This document shows, piece by piece, positions 24,684-33,533 of a stretch of 64,000 nt of DNA; position 1 is the stretch's first letter; the number at the start of each line of letters is the position of its first letter. A model generated the notes under the pieces. That model had not been told where the DNA came from, ran no database searches, and worked only from the letters and a program-made list of their open reading frames with translations. The translations under genes and the position numbers were made by a program. This DNA is from Tunturiibacter gelidiferens (GTDB lineage: Bacteria > Acidobacteriota > Terriglobia > Terriglobales > Acidobacteriaceae). The stretch spans positions 37,538 through 101,537 of the forward strand of contig NZ_JACHEB010000018.1 in the NCBI RefSeq assembly GCF_014201335.1, read 5' to 3'.

Positions 24684-27133
24684 TTGACATGTACCACGGC
24701 CTGCGAACCGACGGCCGGAAGATTGGCCTGCGCGCTGTTGAGAGCGCCGACTTTGACGAGTGAGAGTGAGGAGTCGCCGGCGGCTATGGCCTTGAAGGTG
24801 AGGGTGCAAAGGCTGCCTGTTCCGCTGACTCCGGCGGTGTTGGGCGGACGTATGGAAGAGATGGCGACGAGGCCCTTGTCTTCGCGGTGGACGAGCGAAA
24901 CTGCCTGCCCGTCCTTGCCGAGGAAGGTTCCGGCGTCGACGTTGACGAGCTGGAGGAGTGCAGGGTTGAACTGCAGCTGGAGCGGAACGGAGAAGACGTC
25001 GCGTCCGTTGCCGAGCATGACGGCGACCTGGAATGTGCTGCCAACGGCCTGCGTGGAGTCTGGCGGAACGACGGTGAAGCTAATGGGCGGGCCACCTGCG
25101 CCTGGGGCTGCTGCCGGAGCTGGCGGCTGGTTGGCAGGAGGCTGGGTTACCGGCGGGGTTCCTGGAGTTTGCGCACCGGGGACGTAGGAGGCTGGCGGAC
25201 CGGCGGGCTGGGCCTGCTGGCTGAGCTGCTGGACCATGGCGCTGGCAGCATTGGCGGCACTGGTTGGATTACTGGCGGAGCGCGGCCCATTAGCGTACAC
25301 CGGCTCGGAGTTGTGGTCGTTGGCAGAGACGTCACGACGCAGCTCGATTGACTGACCTGTGCCGGTGTCGATGGGGCGAACGTTGACGCGGGTCAGCACC
25401 GACTCGCGAACGATGTGAGGGATGATGATGAAGACGATTTCAGTCTTGTCATTGATCTTGTCGCGAGAGGTGAAGAAGTACTTGAGGATGGGAAGCTCGC
25501 CGACGCCGGGAGTGCCGTTGATGTTGAGGGAGTCGGATTTGGTGATGATGCCGGCGAGGAGGCTTGGCTCGCCATCCTTGAGGGTGATGACCTGCTCTGA
25601 GGTGCGCTGACCGATGACGGGCTCGGAGACTCCGCTGATGGTCACAGTGTTGATCTGGGAGAGCACCTCGATCTTCATCTTGAGGGTGACCTCGCGGTCG
25701 TAGTGGACCGTGGGGGTAATGTCGATGTTGACGCCGATGTCGATGTAGGTGAACTGGGTCTGCACACCGATGCTGGCGACGCCGGTGGAGACGCCGGCGT
25801 TGTAGGAGCCGGTGGCGACGGGGATCTTCGATCCAATCTTCATGGTCGCGCGCTGGCCGTCGGTGGCGCGGATGCTGGGGTTCTGGAGGACGCGGGTATC
25901 GGCGTCGGTGAGCAGCGCGTTGAGAGTGCCACCGCCGATGCTTACGGCGAAGTTGTTCGCGTTAAGGTGGGCGAGGGTGTTGAGGGTGAAGTCGGAGGTG
26001 GTGGTGGAACCTGTCGAAGTGCCGGTACTGGTGCTACTGCTGCTCGAAGTTGTGTTGGGATTGGCCTGCGGGGTGAGAGTGATGGATTGTGGAAGGGTGA
26101 TACCGAGGTTGTGCTCGACGTTCTTGTTGACTTCGAGGACGGCGACGTCGACGACGACTTCGGGACGGGCTCGGTCGAGATCGTTCAGCAGCTTTTGCGC
26201 GAGGAGAAGTTGATCGGGCGTTGCGCGCATGACGATGGCGTTCTGGCTGGGAACGAGATATATCTTGACGCTGGGATCGAGCAGGTTGCGGATGGCGATG
26301 ACGACTTCATTCGCGTCATTCTGCTGGCTGGCGTTGGTGAGATAGAAGGTCTGGACGGCCTGCTCGTCGAGGTCGGTGCGCTTGGTGCGCGAGTTGGTCG
26401 CGACGAAGATGGTGTTCGGCGTGATGACCTTATAGAAGGTGCCAGAGATGGTGCCGACGATGCGGAGGGCGTCTGAGAGCGTGACGTTGGTGAGGTCGAC
26501 GGGGATGCGCTTGGAGCTGTAGTCAGGATCGAAGAGGACGTTGAGGCCAGCTGCTTTGCCGATGGCGTCATAGATTACTTTGACGTCTTCAACCATGTGG
26601 AGCGTGATGGGATCGTTCGAGACGGGCTTGAGTTCTACGGGGCCGGAGATGGATCCGATGGTGTTAAGAGTCTCATTTTGCTGCGACATCTGCTCTTTGG
26701 CTTGAGGGGTGCTGTCGCGTTCGATCTGCTGTTGCTTCTCAATGGCATCGATCTCCTGCGCGGCTGCCTGGTTGCCGGGATCGATCTGTTGGGCGCGGGT
26801 GAACTGGGTGAGTGCGCCGTTGATGTCTCCACTTTGGCGAAGGACGCGGCCGCGATCGACGTGAGAGACGGCGGCTTGAAACCTCATGTGGTCGAAGTGC
26901 TCTCTAAAGCGGAGGTCTTTGGGCTTTTTGAGGACGGCGTTGTGATAGTCCTCGTAGGCTGCGTCAAAGTCCTGGCGCGCTTCGGCGTCCTGACCACGCT
27001 TGTCCCAGGTGTTAGCTGACTGGGCGTGGGCGCGCGCTGTGCTTAGGCCGGCGATGCCGCAGAGGAGCAACGCAGGGAGGACGCGACGAAGCGATGTGGA
27101 TAGTTTGCTGATTGATTTGTACAGGCGACCCAT
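24680..27133 (-). CDS. secretin (GspD/PilQ type) with C-terminal cohesin domain
   Basis: An 817-residue outer-membrane channel protein. The ATG at 27133 follows GGAAG and starts a signal peptide (STSLRRVLPALLLCGIAGL). TPR-like helices precede the N domains: GGxxxN-type STN segment VKVIYDAIGKAAGLNVLFDPDYSS, N1-like LTNVTLSDALRIVGTISGTF, and the secretin core SIRATDGQRATMKIGSKIPV ... EPVIGQRTSEQVITLKDGEP. A Ser/Thr/Gly-rich loop lies in the N3 region. The C-terminal 140 residues form a cohesin domain (ISFTVVPPDS, VFSVPLQLQFNPALLQLVNV). It is followed by two pseudopilins in a tight operon. The cohesin extension is unusual and implies docking of partners. Confidence 0.93.
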   Translation of the reverse strand: MGRLYKSISKLSTSLRRVLPALLLCGIAGLSTARAHAQSANTWDKRGQDAEARQDFDAAYEDYHNAVLKKPKDLRFREHFDHMRFQAAVSHVDRGRVLRQSGDINGALTQFTRAQQIDPGNQAAAQEIDAIEKQQQIERDSTPQAKEQMSQQNETLNTIGSISGPVELKPVSNDPITLHMVEDVKVIYDAIGKAAGLNVLFDPDYSSKRIPVDLTNVTLSDALRIVGTISGTFYKVITPNTIFVATNSRTKRTDLDEQAVQTFYLTNASQQNDANEVVIAIRNLLDPSVKIYLVPSQNAIVMRATPDQLLLAQKLLNDLDRARPEVVVDVAVLEVNKNVEHNLGITLPQSITLTPQANPNTTSSSSSTSTGTSTGSTTTSDFTLNTLAHLNANNFAVSIGGGTLNALLTDADTRVLQNPSIRATDGQRATMKIGSKIPVATGSYNAGVSTGVASIGVQTQFTYIDIGVNIDITPTVHYDREVTLKMKIEVLSQINTVTISGVSEPVIGQRTSEQVITLKDGEPSLLAGIITKSDSLNINGTPGVGELPILKYFFTSRDKINDKTEIVFIIIPHIVRESVLTRVNVRPIDTGTGQSIELRRDVSANDHNSEPVYANGPRSASNPTSAANAASAMVQQLSQQAQPAGPPASYVPGAQTPGTPPVTQPPANQPPAPAAAPGAGGPPISFTVVPPDSTQAVGSTFQVAVMLGNGRDVFSVPLQLQFNPALLQLVNVDAGTFLGKDGQAVSLVHREDKGLVAISSIRPPNTAGVSGTGSLCTLTFKAIAAGDSSLSLVKVGALNSAQANLPAVGSQAVVHVK

Positions 27134-27484
27134 GCTGCTTCCGTTTTCGTCCTTTACACCGTAAAGATTGTGGCGTTTGCCGGAGATAACGCCCGCCGGG
27201 AAGATTTTTCCGGCTTCGGCGCTGCCTGTGGGGGCCGTGCCTGCCAGGCTGTCGCGCTCGGGTGAGTATAGCATTCGCTCCAAAATCGACCTCGTCAAAA
27301 AGATTTGTAGGAACCGTGAATTCTACGGTCGTATTCGAAGCACGGCTCGCGGTGGCAGAGGTTTATAGACTCATGACGTCAGGTATGACTGACGAATGAG
27401 GACTGAGGTTAGACGCGTGGGTTTTCGACGGGTGAGGGCTGCAAATGAATCGAAAGTTGCAGACATGTTAAAGTAAGAGATTGC

Positions 27485-28024
27485 ATGGCACGCTCTATGT
27501 CCAACACGATAGCCGCTCACCCACCGAAGCCAGTGGTGAAGGAGAAAGACCGCGACCCGGTGGCGGCGGGTAAGAGAGACGCTGCGTTCAACCGGTCGGC
27601 GGGTTTTAACTATTTTTTGACGGATAAGTTCGAGGCCGGGGTGGCGTTGCGTGGGACCGAGGTGAAGTCGATCCGCGAGGGTAAAGCCAATCTGAAGGAC
27701 GCCTATGGGCTGCTGAAGGACGGGGAGTGTTTTCTGCTGAACGCGCACATCGGACCGTTCTCTCACGGGAATGCGATGAACCATGATTCGCTGCGTACTC
27801 GGAAGCTGCTGCTGCATAAGAACGAAGTGCGGAAGCTCGAGGGTATGACGAAGCAGAAGGGATTTACGCTGATCCCGACACGGCTTTATTTTCGCAACGG
27901 GCGGGTGAAGTGCGAAATTGCGTTGGCCAAAGGCAAGCAGGAGTACGACAAGCGCGCCACCGAACGCAAGCGTGAAGCCGATAATGAGGCGAAAGCAGCG
28001 GTCGCTCGAAGTCAACGAGGGTAG
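27485..28024 (+). CDS. smpB: SsrA-binding protein SmpB
   Basis: SmpB binds tmRNA and delivers it to stalled ribosomes in trans-translation. The 179-residue protein has an N-terminal extension of about 35 residues before the OB-fold core: KRDAAFNRSAGFNYFLTDKFEAGVALRGTEVKSIREGKANLKDAY, the conserved family pattern, and it ends in a basic, flexible tail. The core length is normal. The ATG at 27485 is the likely start; an ATG at 27497 is also possible. pepA follows 63 bases later on the same strand. The tmRNA gene itself is not in this window. Confidence 0.96.
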   Translation: MARSMSNTIAAHPPKPVVKEKDRDPVAAGKRDAAFNRSAGFNYFLTDKFEAGVALRGTEVKSIREGKANLKDAYGLLKDGECFLLNAHIGPFSHGNAMNHDSLRTRKLLLHKNEVRKLEGMTKQKGFTLIPTRLYFRNGRVKCEIALAKGKQEYDKRATERKREADNEAKAAVARSQRG

Positions 28025-28087
28025 CTCAACTTTCGTTGTAGCGTTAGTTGCAAGATGATCAACATGCGGTCGGGTTACGATAGACGC

Positions 28088-29644
28088 ATGGACACGAAGC
28101 TACTTTTTCAGGATGCTGCCGGTTTTCAGACGCCAATGCTGGCGGTGTTTGGCGTGGATATTGCTGTCGGCAAAGATGCAGAGCCAGTGGTGGCTTTGTT
28201 GACGACCACCGATGCGGTGGCGAATGCTGCGGCAAAGGTGTTGGCGTCGGGCGAGTTCAAGGCGACGGTGGGAGAGACGTTGCTGCTGCATGGTCCGAAC
28301 GGGTTGAAGGCAGAGCGGCTGCTGGTGGTGGGGCTGGGCAAGGCGAAGGCGCTCTCGGTCGATGAGATTCGGAAGGGTGCCGGGACAGCGGTGCGTGCGG
28401 CCAAACCTCTTGGAGTAAAAGAGCTGGCAATTGCGTTTCCTGAAGACCATGCGTTGGATGACGAACATCTGGAGACGTTGCCCTGCATGCTGCTTTCGCG
28501 TGTGCTGGTGGAAGGCGCGGAGGTGGCGGAGCTGGACTGGGATACGTATCGGAGTGAGCGGAAAGACCGATCGGTGCGAGCGCTTTCTGTGATCGCGAAG
28601 GAAGCGGAGAAGTCGACGAGGACGGAGATACAGGAAGGCTTTGATGCGGGACTGATTGTTGCAGCGGCGCAGAATTTTACGCGAACGCTGGTGAATGAGC
28701 CGGGAAATGTTTTGACTCCGACGGAGTTGGGCAAGCGGGCGGCGGCAATGTGCGTGGAGGTGGGCTTGAAGTGCGAGGTGCACTCGACCGCGAAGCTGCA
28801 GGAGTTGAAGATGGGTGCGTTTGCCGCGGTGGCGCAGGGCTCGGAACAGCCGCCGGCGTTGATTGTGATGACGTATGAACCGAAGTTGGCCAAAGGCGAG
28901 TCGCTTGCGGCGGGCGCGCCGGTGCTGGGGCTGGTGGGGAAAGGGATCACGTTCGATACGGGCGGGATCTCGATCAAGCCGGGCGACGGCATGGAGAAGA
29001 TGAAGTACGACATGGCCGGGGCGGCGGCGATGATTGGCGCGATGCGGGCGATCGCGCAGTTGAAGCCGAAGGTTAAGGTGATTGGAATCGTTTGCTCGGC
29101 AGAAAATATGCCGGATGGAAAAGCGTATCGGCCGGGCGATGTGGTGACGGCGATGTCGGGTAAGACGATTGAGGTGATCAATACTGACGCCGAGGGCAGG
29201 CTGGTGCTGGCGGATGGTTTGCACTATGCGAAGACGCTGGGTTGCACGCATCTGATTAACGCAGCTACATTGACGGGGGCTTGCGTGGTGGCTTTGGGAA
29301 TCGTGAACGCTGGGTTGTTCTCAAACGATGAGGCGACGTGGCAGAAGTTTACGGACGCCACAAAGATCTCGGGCGAGAAGTTCTGGCGGCTTCCCTGCAC
29401 CGATGATTACAAGGATCAGATTAAAAGCCATATCGCGGACATGAGGAATACGGGTGCTAATCGGTGGGGTGGGGCGATTTCGGCGGCGATGTTCTTGAAG
29501 GAGTTTGTGGGTGAGACGCCGTGGGTGCATCTGGATATCGCTGGATGCGCGTGGAATGATGAGAATAAACCCTGGCTTGCGAATGGACCGAGTGGGATTG
29601 CGGTGCGGTCGATTCTGGAATGGGTGCGGGCTTACGAGGCTTAA
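28088..29644 (+). CDS. pepA: leucyl aminopeptidase (M17)
   Basis: PepA removes N-terminal amino acids using two divalent metals in the cytoplasm. The start at 28088 (MDTKLLFQDAAG) is preferred over one 33 bases upstream. The 518-residue length and the two-domain layout fit the family. The C-terminal catalytic domain has VGKGITFDTGGISIKPGDGMEKMKYDMAGAAA and the signature NTDAEGRLVLADGLHYA, which holds metal and carbonate-binding residues. The frame is intact. The gene lies between smpB and a GNAT gene on the same strand. Confidence 0.96.
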   Translation: MDTKLLFQDAAGFQTPMLAVFGVDIAVGKDAEPVVALLTTTDAVANAAAKVLASGEFKATVGETLLLHGPNGLKAERLLVVGLGKAKALSVDEIRKGAGTAVRAAKPLGVKELAIAFPEDHALDDEHLETLPCMLLSRVLVEGAEVAELDWDTYRSERKDRSVRALSVIAKEAEKSTRTEIQEGFDAGLIVAAAQNFTRTLVNEPGNVLTPTELGKRAAAMCVEVGLKCEVHSTAKLQELKMGAFAAVAQGSEQPPALIVMTYEPKLAKGESLAAGAPVLGLVGKGITFDTGGISIKPGDGMEKMKYDMAGAAAMIGAMRAIAQLKPKVKVIGIVCSAENMPDGKAYRPGDVVTAMSGKTIEVINTDAEGRLVLADGLHYAKTLGCTHLINAATLTGACVVALGIVNAGLFSNDEATWQKFTDATKISGEKFWRLPCTDDYKDQIKSHIADMRNTGANRWGGAISAAMFLKEFVGETPWVHLDIAGCAWNDENKPWLANGPSGIAVRSILEWVRAYEA

Positions 29645-29646
29645 CC

Positions 29647-30123
29647 TTGACGGCCCCTGCAGTGAAGATCATTCGAGCAACTCCGTCTCATAGCGTGGAG
29701 GCGGAGCTTTTGCTGAATGAGTACTACGAAGCTGTTGGAGTCGTGAAGAGAGATACTCCAGCGGCGATTGCGGATTATCTCTCGGACGAAGCCTCGGGGC
29801 TTTGGATCGCGTACGTAGATGATTTTCCCGCAGGGTGCGTTGTGCTTCGACCGCTGCCGACGATCGATGCGGCGACGGAGTGCAAGCGGCTTTATGTTCG
29901 TCCGCAATTTAGAGGCCGCGGGATCGCAGATGCTTTACTGGATGTGATGGAAGAGTTTGCGCTTGAGAAGGCTGCTGATTGGGTGTATCTGGACAGCAAG
30001 GACGATCTGAAAGATGCTCTTCGGATTTACGTCAGGAGAGGTTATCAGCCGTGCGAGCGGTACAACGATAATCCGCAGGCGACGGTGTTCCTTCGAAAGA
30101 GATTGCATTCAGCTACGAGTTGA
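29647..30123 (+). CDS. GNAT-family N-acetyltransferase
   Basis: A 158-residue protein if started from TTG at 29647, just two bases after the pepA stop, with GAGG ahead; a GTG at 29662 is an alternative. The acetyl-CoA fold is shown by LWIAYVDDFPAGCVVLRPLP, then the signature LYVRPQFRGRGIADALLDVM, in which RGRGIA binds the CoA pyrophosphate. A C-terminal helix-strand segment (DALRIYVRRGYQPCERY) completes the fold. The acceptor is unknown. The close coupling suggests translation from the pepA mRNA. Confidence 0.88.
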   Translation: MTAPAVKIIRATPSHSVEAELLLNEYYEAVGVVKRDTPAAIADYLSDEASGLWIAYVDDFPAGCVVLRPLPTIDAATECKRLYVRPQFRGRGIADALLDVMEEFALEKAADWVYLDSKDDLKDALRIYVRRGYQPCERYNDNPQATVFLRKRLHSATS

Positions 30124-30179
30124 TTCGATTTTAGGGCCGTGCGAAGTTACGTGGCCTGAACTTTGAGCATCGAATCTGA

Positions 30180-31238
30180 ATGACTTTTTGCCGACCACTC
30201 TCTCTGCTCTCTTGCCGGCTACTGGTGATGTTGGCGTTTTTTGGATATGCGAGTCTTCGTTCCCCTGCGGCCTATGCGATGCAGGAGCCGGCTCAGGTTG
30301 AGTTGCCGGATACCGACCGAGATGGGTTGAGTGATGAAGTTGAACAAGCACTGTTGAGTCAGTTCGAACCTGCATTTTGGGTTGGAAAGAATGACTGCTC
30401 CAATCTTCCTTCAGAGTTTTCGCGTGATGTGAAGACGCCTACAGTTGAGCGGGAAGACGGCACGATCTATGGGCAAGCGTTTGTATCAGGACTGGCCAAG
30501 ACCGGCTCTCAGACGGTGGAGTTGCACTACTACCATCTATGGAAGACTGACTGTGGAGAGCATGGACATCCGCTTGATACTGAGCATGTCGCAGCGCTGG
30601 TGCGTCGTGCCGACGATGGCTCCGCATTCGGGCATTGGACGGCAGTTTACTGGTACGCAGCTGCTCACGAGAATACGGTCTGTGACGTCAGCCAGATTGC
30701 GCGAGCATCGACGGTGGACGCAGTGGATCATGGGGCTAAGGTTTGGATCTCTCCAGGCAAGCACGCGTCTTATCTAAGCGAAAGCTTCTGCCGAGAAGGC
30801 TGTGGTGCGGATAGATGCGAGGCGATGGTGCCGCTTAAGACAACGAAGATCGTCAACCTCGGAGAGATCGGACATCCGATGAATGGATCACTCTTTGTCT
30901 CGTCGACTGCTTGGCCGTTGGCAGCCAAGATGTCGTCGACAAATTTTCCAGCGGAGACGATTGCGCGATTGGAAGTAATGCCCAGAAACGATGTCGCATT
31001 ATTCAATGCAGGAAGGCATCCAGCGCAGGGTGTGATCGCAGTGAGCGGAAGTACGGGTGGGGCGATTCTTAATAGCGGTGAAAATACGACGGGCGCGATC
31101 GGTGTCGCCGGCGATTCCACCGGAAATGCGCTGGAAAAAAGTTATCGGAATACGAAACACGCACTCGGGGCGTCAGTTCGAAGCGTAGGGAAAGCACTTC
31201 ATGTGACGCCGAAATCTAGCGAAAAGCCGGAAGAGTGA
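30180..31238 (+). CDS. secreted protein of unknown function with calcium-loop-like motif
   Basis: A 352-residue exported protein. The N-terminus has a signal peptide (LLVMLAFFGYASLRSPAAYA). Right after it a calcium-loop-like element DTDRDGLSDEVE appears, as in thrombospondin type 3 or EF-hand-like loops. The middle has HYYHLWKTDCGEHGHPLDTEHV and AVYWYAAAHENTVCD, His/Cys-rich and suggestive of a metal or hydrolase site; it has several Cys that could form disulfides. The end is Gly/Ser/Thr rich. I do not recognise a family. It is the last gene of the plus-strand group. Confidence 0.7.
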   Translation: MTFCRPLSLLSCRLLVMLAFFGYASLRSPAAYAMQEPAQVELPDTDRDGLSDEVEQALLSQFEPAFWVGKNDCSNLPSEFSRDVKTPTVEREDGTIYGQAFVSGLAKTGSQTVELHYYHLWKTDCGEHGHPLDTEHVAALVRRADDGSAFGHWTAVYWYAAAHENTVCDVSQIARASTVDAVDHGAKVWISPGKHASYLSESFCREGCGADRCEAMVPLKTTKIVNLGEIGHPMNGSLFVSSTAWPLAAKMSSTNFPAETIARLEVMPRNDVALFNAGRHPAQGVIAVSGSTGGAILNSGENTTGAIGVAGDSTGNALEKSYRNTKHALGASVRSVGKALHVTPKSSEKPEE

Positions 31239-31258
31239 GTCGTTAGTAGCCAACTACC

Positions 31259-33274
31259 TTACATGACGGGTGGGGCTTCGATGCCGAGGTAGTCGAGGGC
31301 GCGAATCATTTCGCGTTGGGCTACTGCGGCGGTGGCGAGTAAGAGGGATTTGCGGGTGGGGTCGCTTTCGTTGAGGACGTGGTGGCGGTGGTAGAAGTTG
31401 TTGAACTGCTGGGCTAGCTGGAAGGCGTACTTGGCGAGATAGGCGGGCTCGGCTGTGGCGATGCACTGTTCGATTAGCAGTGTGAGTTTGGAGGCGAGGA
31501 GCCAGGTCTCCCAGAGATTGCTTCCCTCTTCGGTGTCGAGGATGTTGGACAGGTCGAGCGTGGTGATGGCGGCGAGGGATGCCGCTTCGGTGGTGTTCGC
31601 TTTGCGGAAGATGTTGGCCGCGCGCACGATGGCGTACTGGACGTAGGGGCCGGTCTCGCCTTCGAAGCTGAGTGCGTCTTTGAAGTCGAAGGCGATGACA
31701 GTGTTGCGGGTGAAGCGGAGCATGAAGTAGCGCAGAGCGCCGACTGCGATCTGGGTGGCGATGGTGAGGCGTTCGGCGGCTTCGATCTCGGGGTGGCGAG
31801 TGTCTACTTCGGATTTTGCGGCGGCGATGAGGCGGTCGAGGAGGTCGTCGGCCTTGACGCCGAAGCCCTTGCGGCCGCTGACTTCGATGTAAGACCTTTT
31901 TTGATCTTCTTCGCTGATGGTGTAGCCGAGTTCGACGGCGCAACGGGGGGTGAGGGCGACCATTTCGTAGCTGAAGTGGGTGTAGTGGTCGGCGGCTTCG
32001 GTGTAGCCCATGCCGCGGAGGGCCGCGGTGACGTTGTTCTGTGGGTCGTTCTGGCGGGAATCGATGACGTTGTAGATGGCATCGGCGTGGCCGAAGCTGG
32101 GGTGCGGGGTTTCGCCGTGGACGGCGGAGATCCAGCAGCAGTGGTCGGGGTACTGGTGGAATTTCAGGTAGCCAAAGTCCTTGCCGGGGAGGAGACCGAA
32201 CTTCCAGAGGTGATAAGCGATGTCCTTGCCGACGTAGGTGACGGTTCCGTTGGAGCGGACGATGACCTTGGCGTCCTCGTCGGGGAGGCTGGAGTCTTCG
32301 ACGGCGATTTCTTCAGCGGAACCGGCGCGACGCATGACGTAACAGCCTTTGTTTTTGCCGGCGGTTTCGAGGTAAAGAACATCTTTTTCGAGCATGAGCG
32401 TGCGGGCCGCGTCCCAGAAGTGGAGGGAGAGGATTTCGCTTTCGCGGGGGAGGAAGTCGTACTCGATGTTGAGGCGCTGCATGGTTTGGAGGTGACGGCG
32501 TAGGACAGCGGTGGAGATGAGGTCCGCTATGTCGGCTGTGTCGTTTTTGCCCATCTCGAGCGCGTGGAGGGTGTCGAGACGGATCTGCTTGCGGGCCTCA
32601 AGATGATCGGGATCTGCGTTGTACCACTGGGAGACGCGGGCGTAGAGGTCCCAGCAGTAGAAGTCGATGCGCTGATTGGTTTCGAGGAGTTCGGTGAGGA
32701 GTTCGCGGATGCTGGAGAGTGTTTTGCCTTCGAGGTAGACGAGGCCTACGACTACGTCTGCGACTTGGACGCCGGTGTTGTCGATGTAGTTCTGCACGCC
32801 TACTTCGTAGCCGGTTTTGAAGCGATCCGGGCGGAGGAGACGCTGGAAGGTGTCGCCGAGGATGGCGTTGCGGAGGTGGCCGATGTGGGCGGCTTTGTTG
32901 GGGTTGATGCTGGTGTGCTCGACGAGACGGAAGCCGGGACCGCCGATGTCGGCGTGCTGGTCTGCGGCGATGCGGCGGACGGTGGCGGCGCGGTTGAGGC
33001 GGACGTTGAGGTAGCCGGCGCCGGCTACTTCGACGCTGGCGACGCCTTCGAGCGATGGGAGGGCCGCGGTGAGTTCGGCTGCGAGTTCGGTGGCTATGGC
33101 GCGGGGGGCTTTGCGGAGGCGCTTGGCGAGTTCGAAGGCTACGGGGAGGGCGAGTTCGCCGAGGGCGATGCTGGGCGGCTGCTCGACCACTAGGTTGGTG
33201 AGGGTGACGTCGTACTTCGCGAGAAGGATGGCCTGGATTTGGGCCAACAGAGACTGCTGGATTGTGCGATACAT
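31259..33274 (-). CDS. argS: arginyl-tRNA synthetase
   Basis: ArgRS charges tRNA-Arg. The 671-residue length is near the larger bacterial types. The class I HIGH motif appears as KAAHIGHLRN, after an N-terminal additional domain (residues 1-120). The catalytic core continues to the anticodon-binding helical domain: NVTAALRGMGYTEAADHYTHFSYEMV, ALSFEGETGPYVQYAIVRA and the terminal AQQFNNFYHRHHVLN with the DALR signature. The KMSKS-like loop is diverged (IEVSGRKGFGVKADDLLD). The overlapping Glu/Asp-rich open frame on the opposite strand is a shadow. Confidence 0.96.
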   Translation of the reverse strand: MYRTIQQSLLAQIQAILLAKYDVTLTNLVVEQPPSIALGELALPVAFELAKRLRKAPRAIATELAAELTAALPSLEGVASVEVAGAGYLNVRLNRAATVRRIAADQHADIGGPGFRLVEHTSINPNKAAHIGHLRNAILGDTFQRLLRPDRFKTGYEVGVQNYIDNTGVQVADVVVGLVYLEGKTLSSIRELLTELLETNQRIDFYCWDLYARVSQWYNADPDHLEARKQIRLDTLHALEMGKNDTADIADLISTAVLRRHLQTMQRLNIEYDFLPRESEILSLHFWDAARTLMLEKDVLYLETAGKNKGCYVMRRAGSAEEIAVEDSSLPDEDAKVIVRSNGTVTYVGKDIAYHLWKFGLLPGKDFGYLKFHQYPDHCCWISAVHGETPHPSFGHADAIYNVIDSRQNDPQNNVTAALRGMGYTEAADHYTHFSYEMVALTPRCAVELGYTISEEDQKRSYIEVSGRKGFGVKADDLLDRLIAAAKSEVDTRHPEIEAAERLTIATQIAVGALRYFMLRFTRNTVIAFDFKDALSFEGETGPYVQYAIVRAANIFRKANTTEAASLAAITTLDLSNILDTEEGSNLWETWLLASKLTLLIEQCIATAEPAYLAKYAFQLAQQFNNFYHRHHVLNESDPTRKSLLLATAAVAQREMIRALDYLGIEAPPVM

Positions 33275-33323
33275 GCTTTGAGGGTCACCACTTCGGGAGA
33301 TGAGTTCAGTTTACTAGAAGCCT

Positions 33324-33384
33324 GTCCTGCCGGACGGGCCCACTGCGCGTGGGGGGGCCACTTCGTGGCGTGTGTACCGGTCTC
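33324..33384 (+). repeat. dispersed intergenic repeat, copy B
   Basis: Starts GTCCTGCCGGACGGGCCCAC, continues TGCGCGTGGGGGGGCCACTT, ends with TACCGGTCTC. It matches copy A in the same orientation. Copy C lies about 90 bases away in inverted orientation, so the pair could form a large hairpin. Confidence 0.75.
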
Positions 33385-33471
33385 GGTGAGGCGATCGGTG
33401 TGGGGCCTCGCGTTGCTCGGCTTTGATTCCGACCAACGGGAGGACCGGTGCAATTGACCCGACTCGACAAG

Positions 33472-33525
33472 TTAAAAAGGCGTGCGAACGCCCGCCCCAC
33501 GCGCAGTTGGCCCGTCCGGCAGAAC
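33472..33525 (-). repeat. dispersed intergenic repeat, copy C (inverted relative to B)
   Basis: On the minus strand it reads TTCTGCCGGACGGGCCAACT followed by GCGCGTGGGGCGGGCG, then diverges (TTCGCACGCCTTTTT). The first 35 bases match copies A and B. It sits directly after the stop of the membrane-protein gene that begins at 34553. Confidence 0.72.
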
Positions 33526-33533
33526 ACACGTCT

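Noticed and set aside
25703..26476. Plus-strand open frame of 257 residues opposite the secretin
   Set aside because: Gly/Val/Asp-rich shadow of the secretin core.
31793..32503. Acidic plus-strand open frame of 236 residues
   Set aside because: Antisense to argS; low-complexity Asp/Glu/Val composition without any domain.
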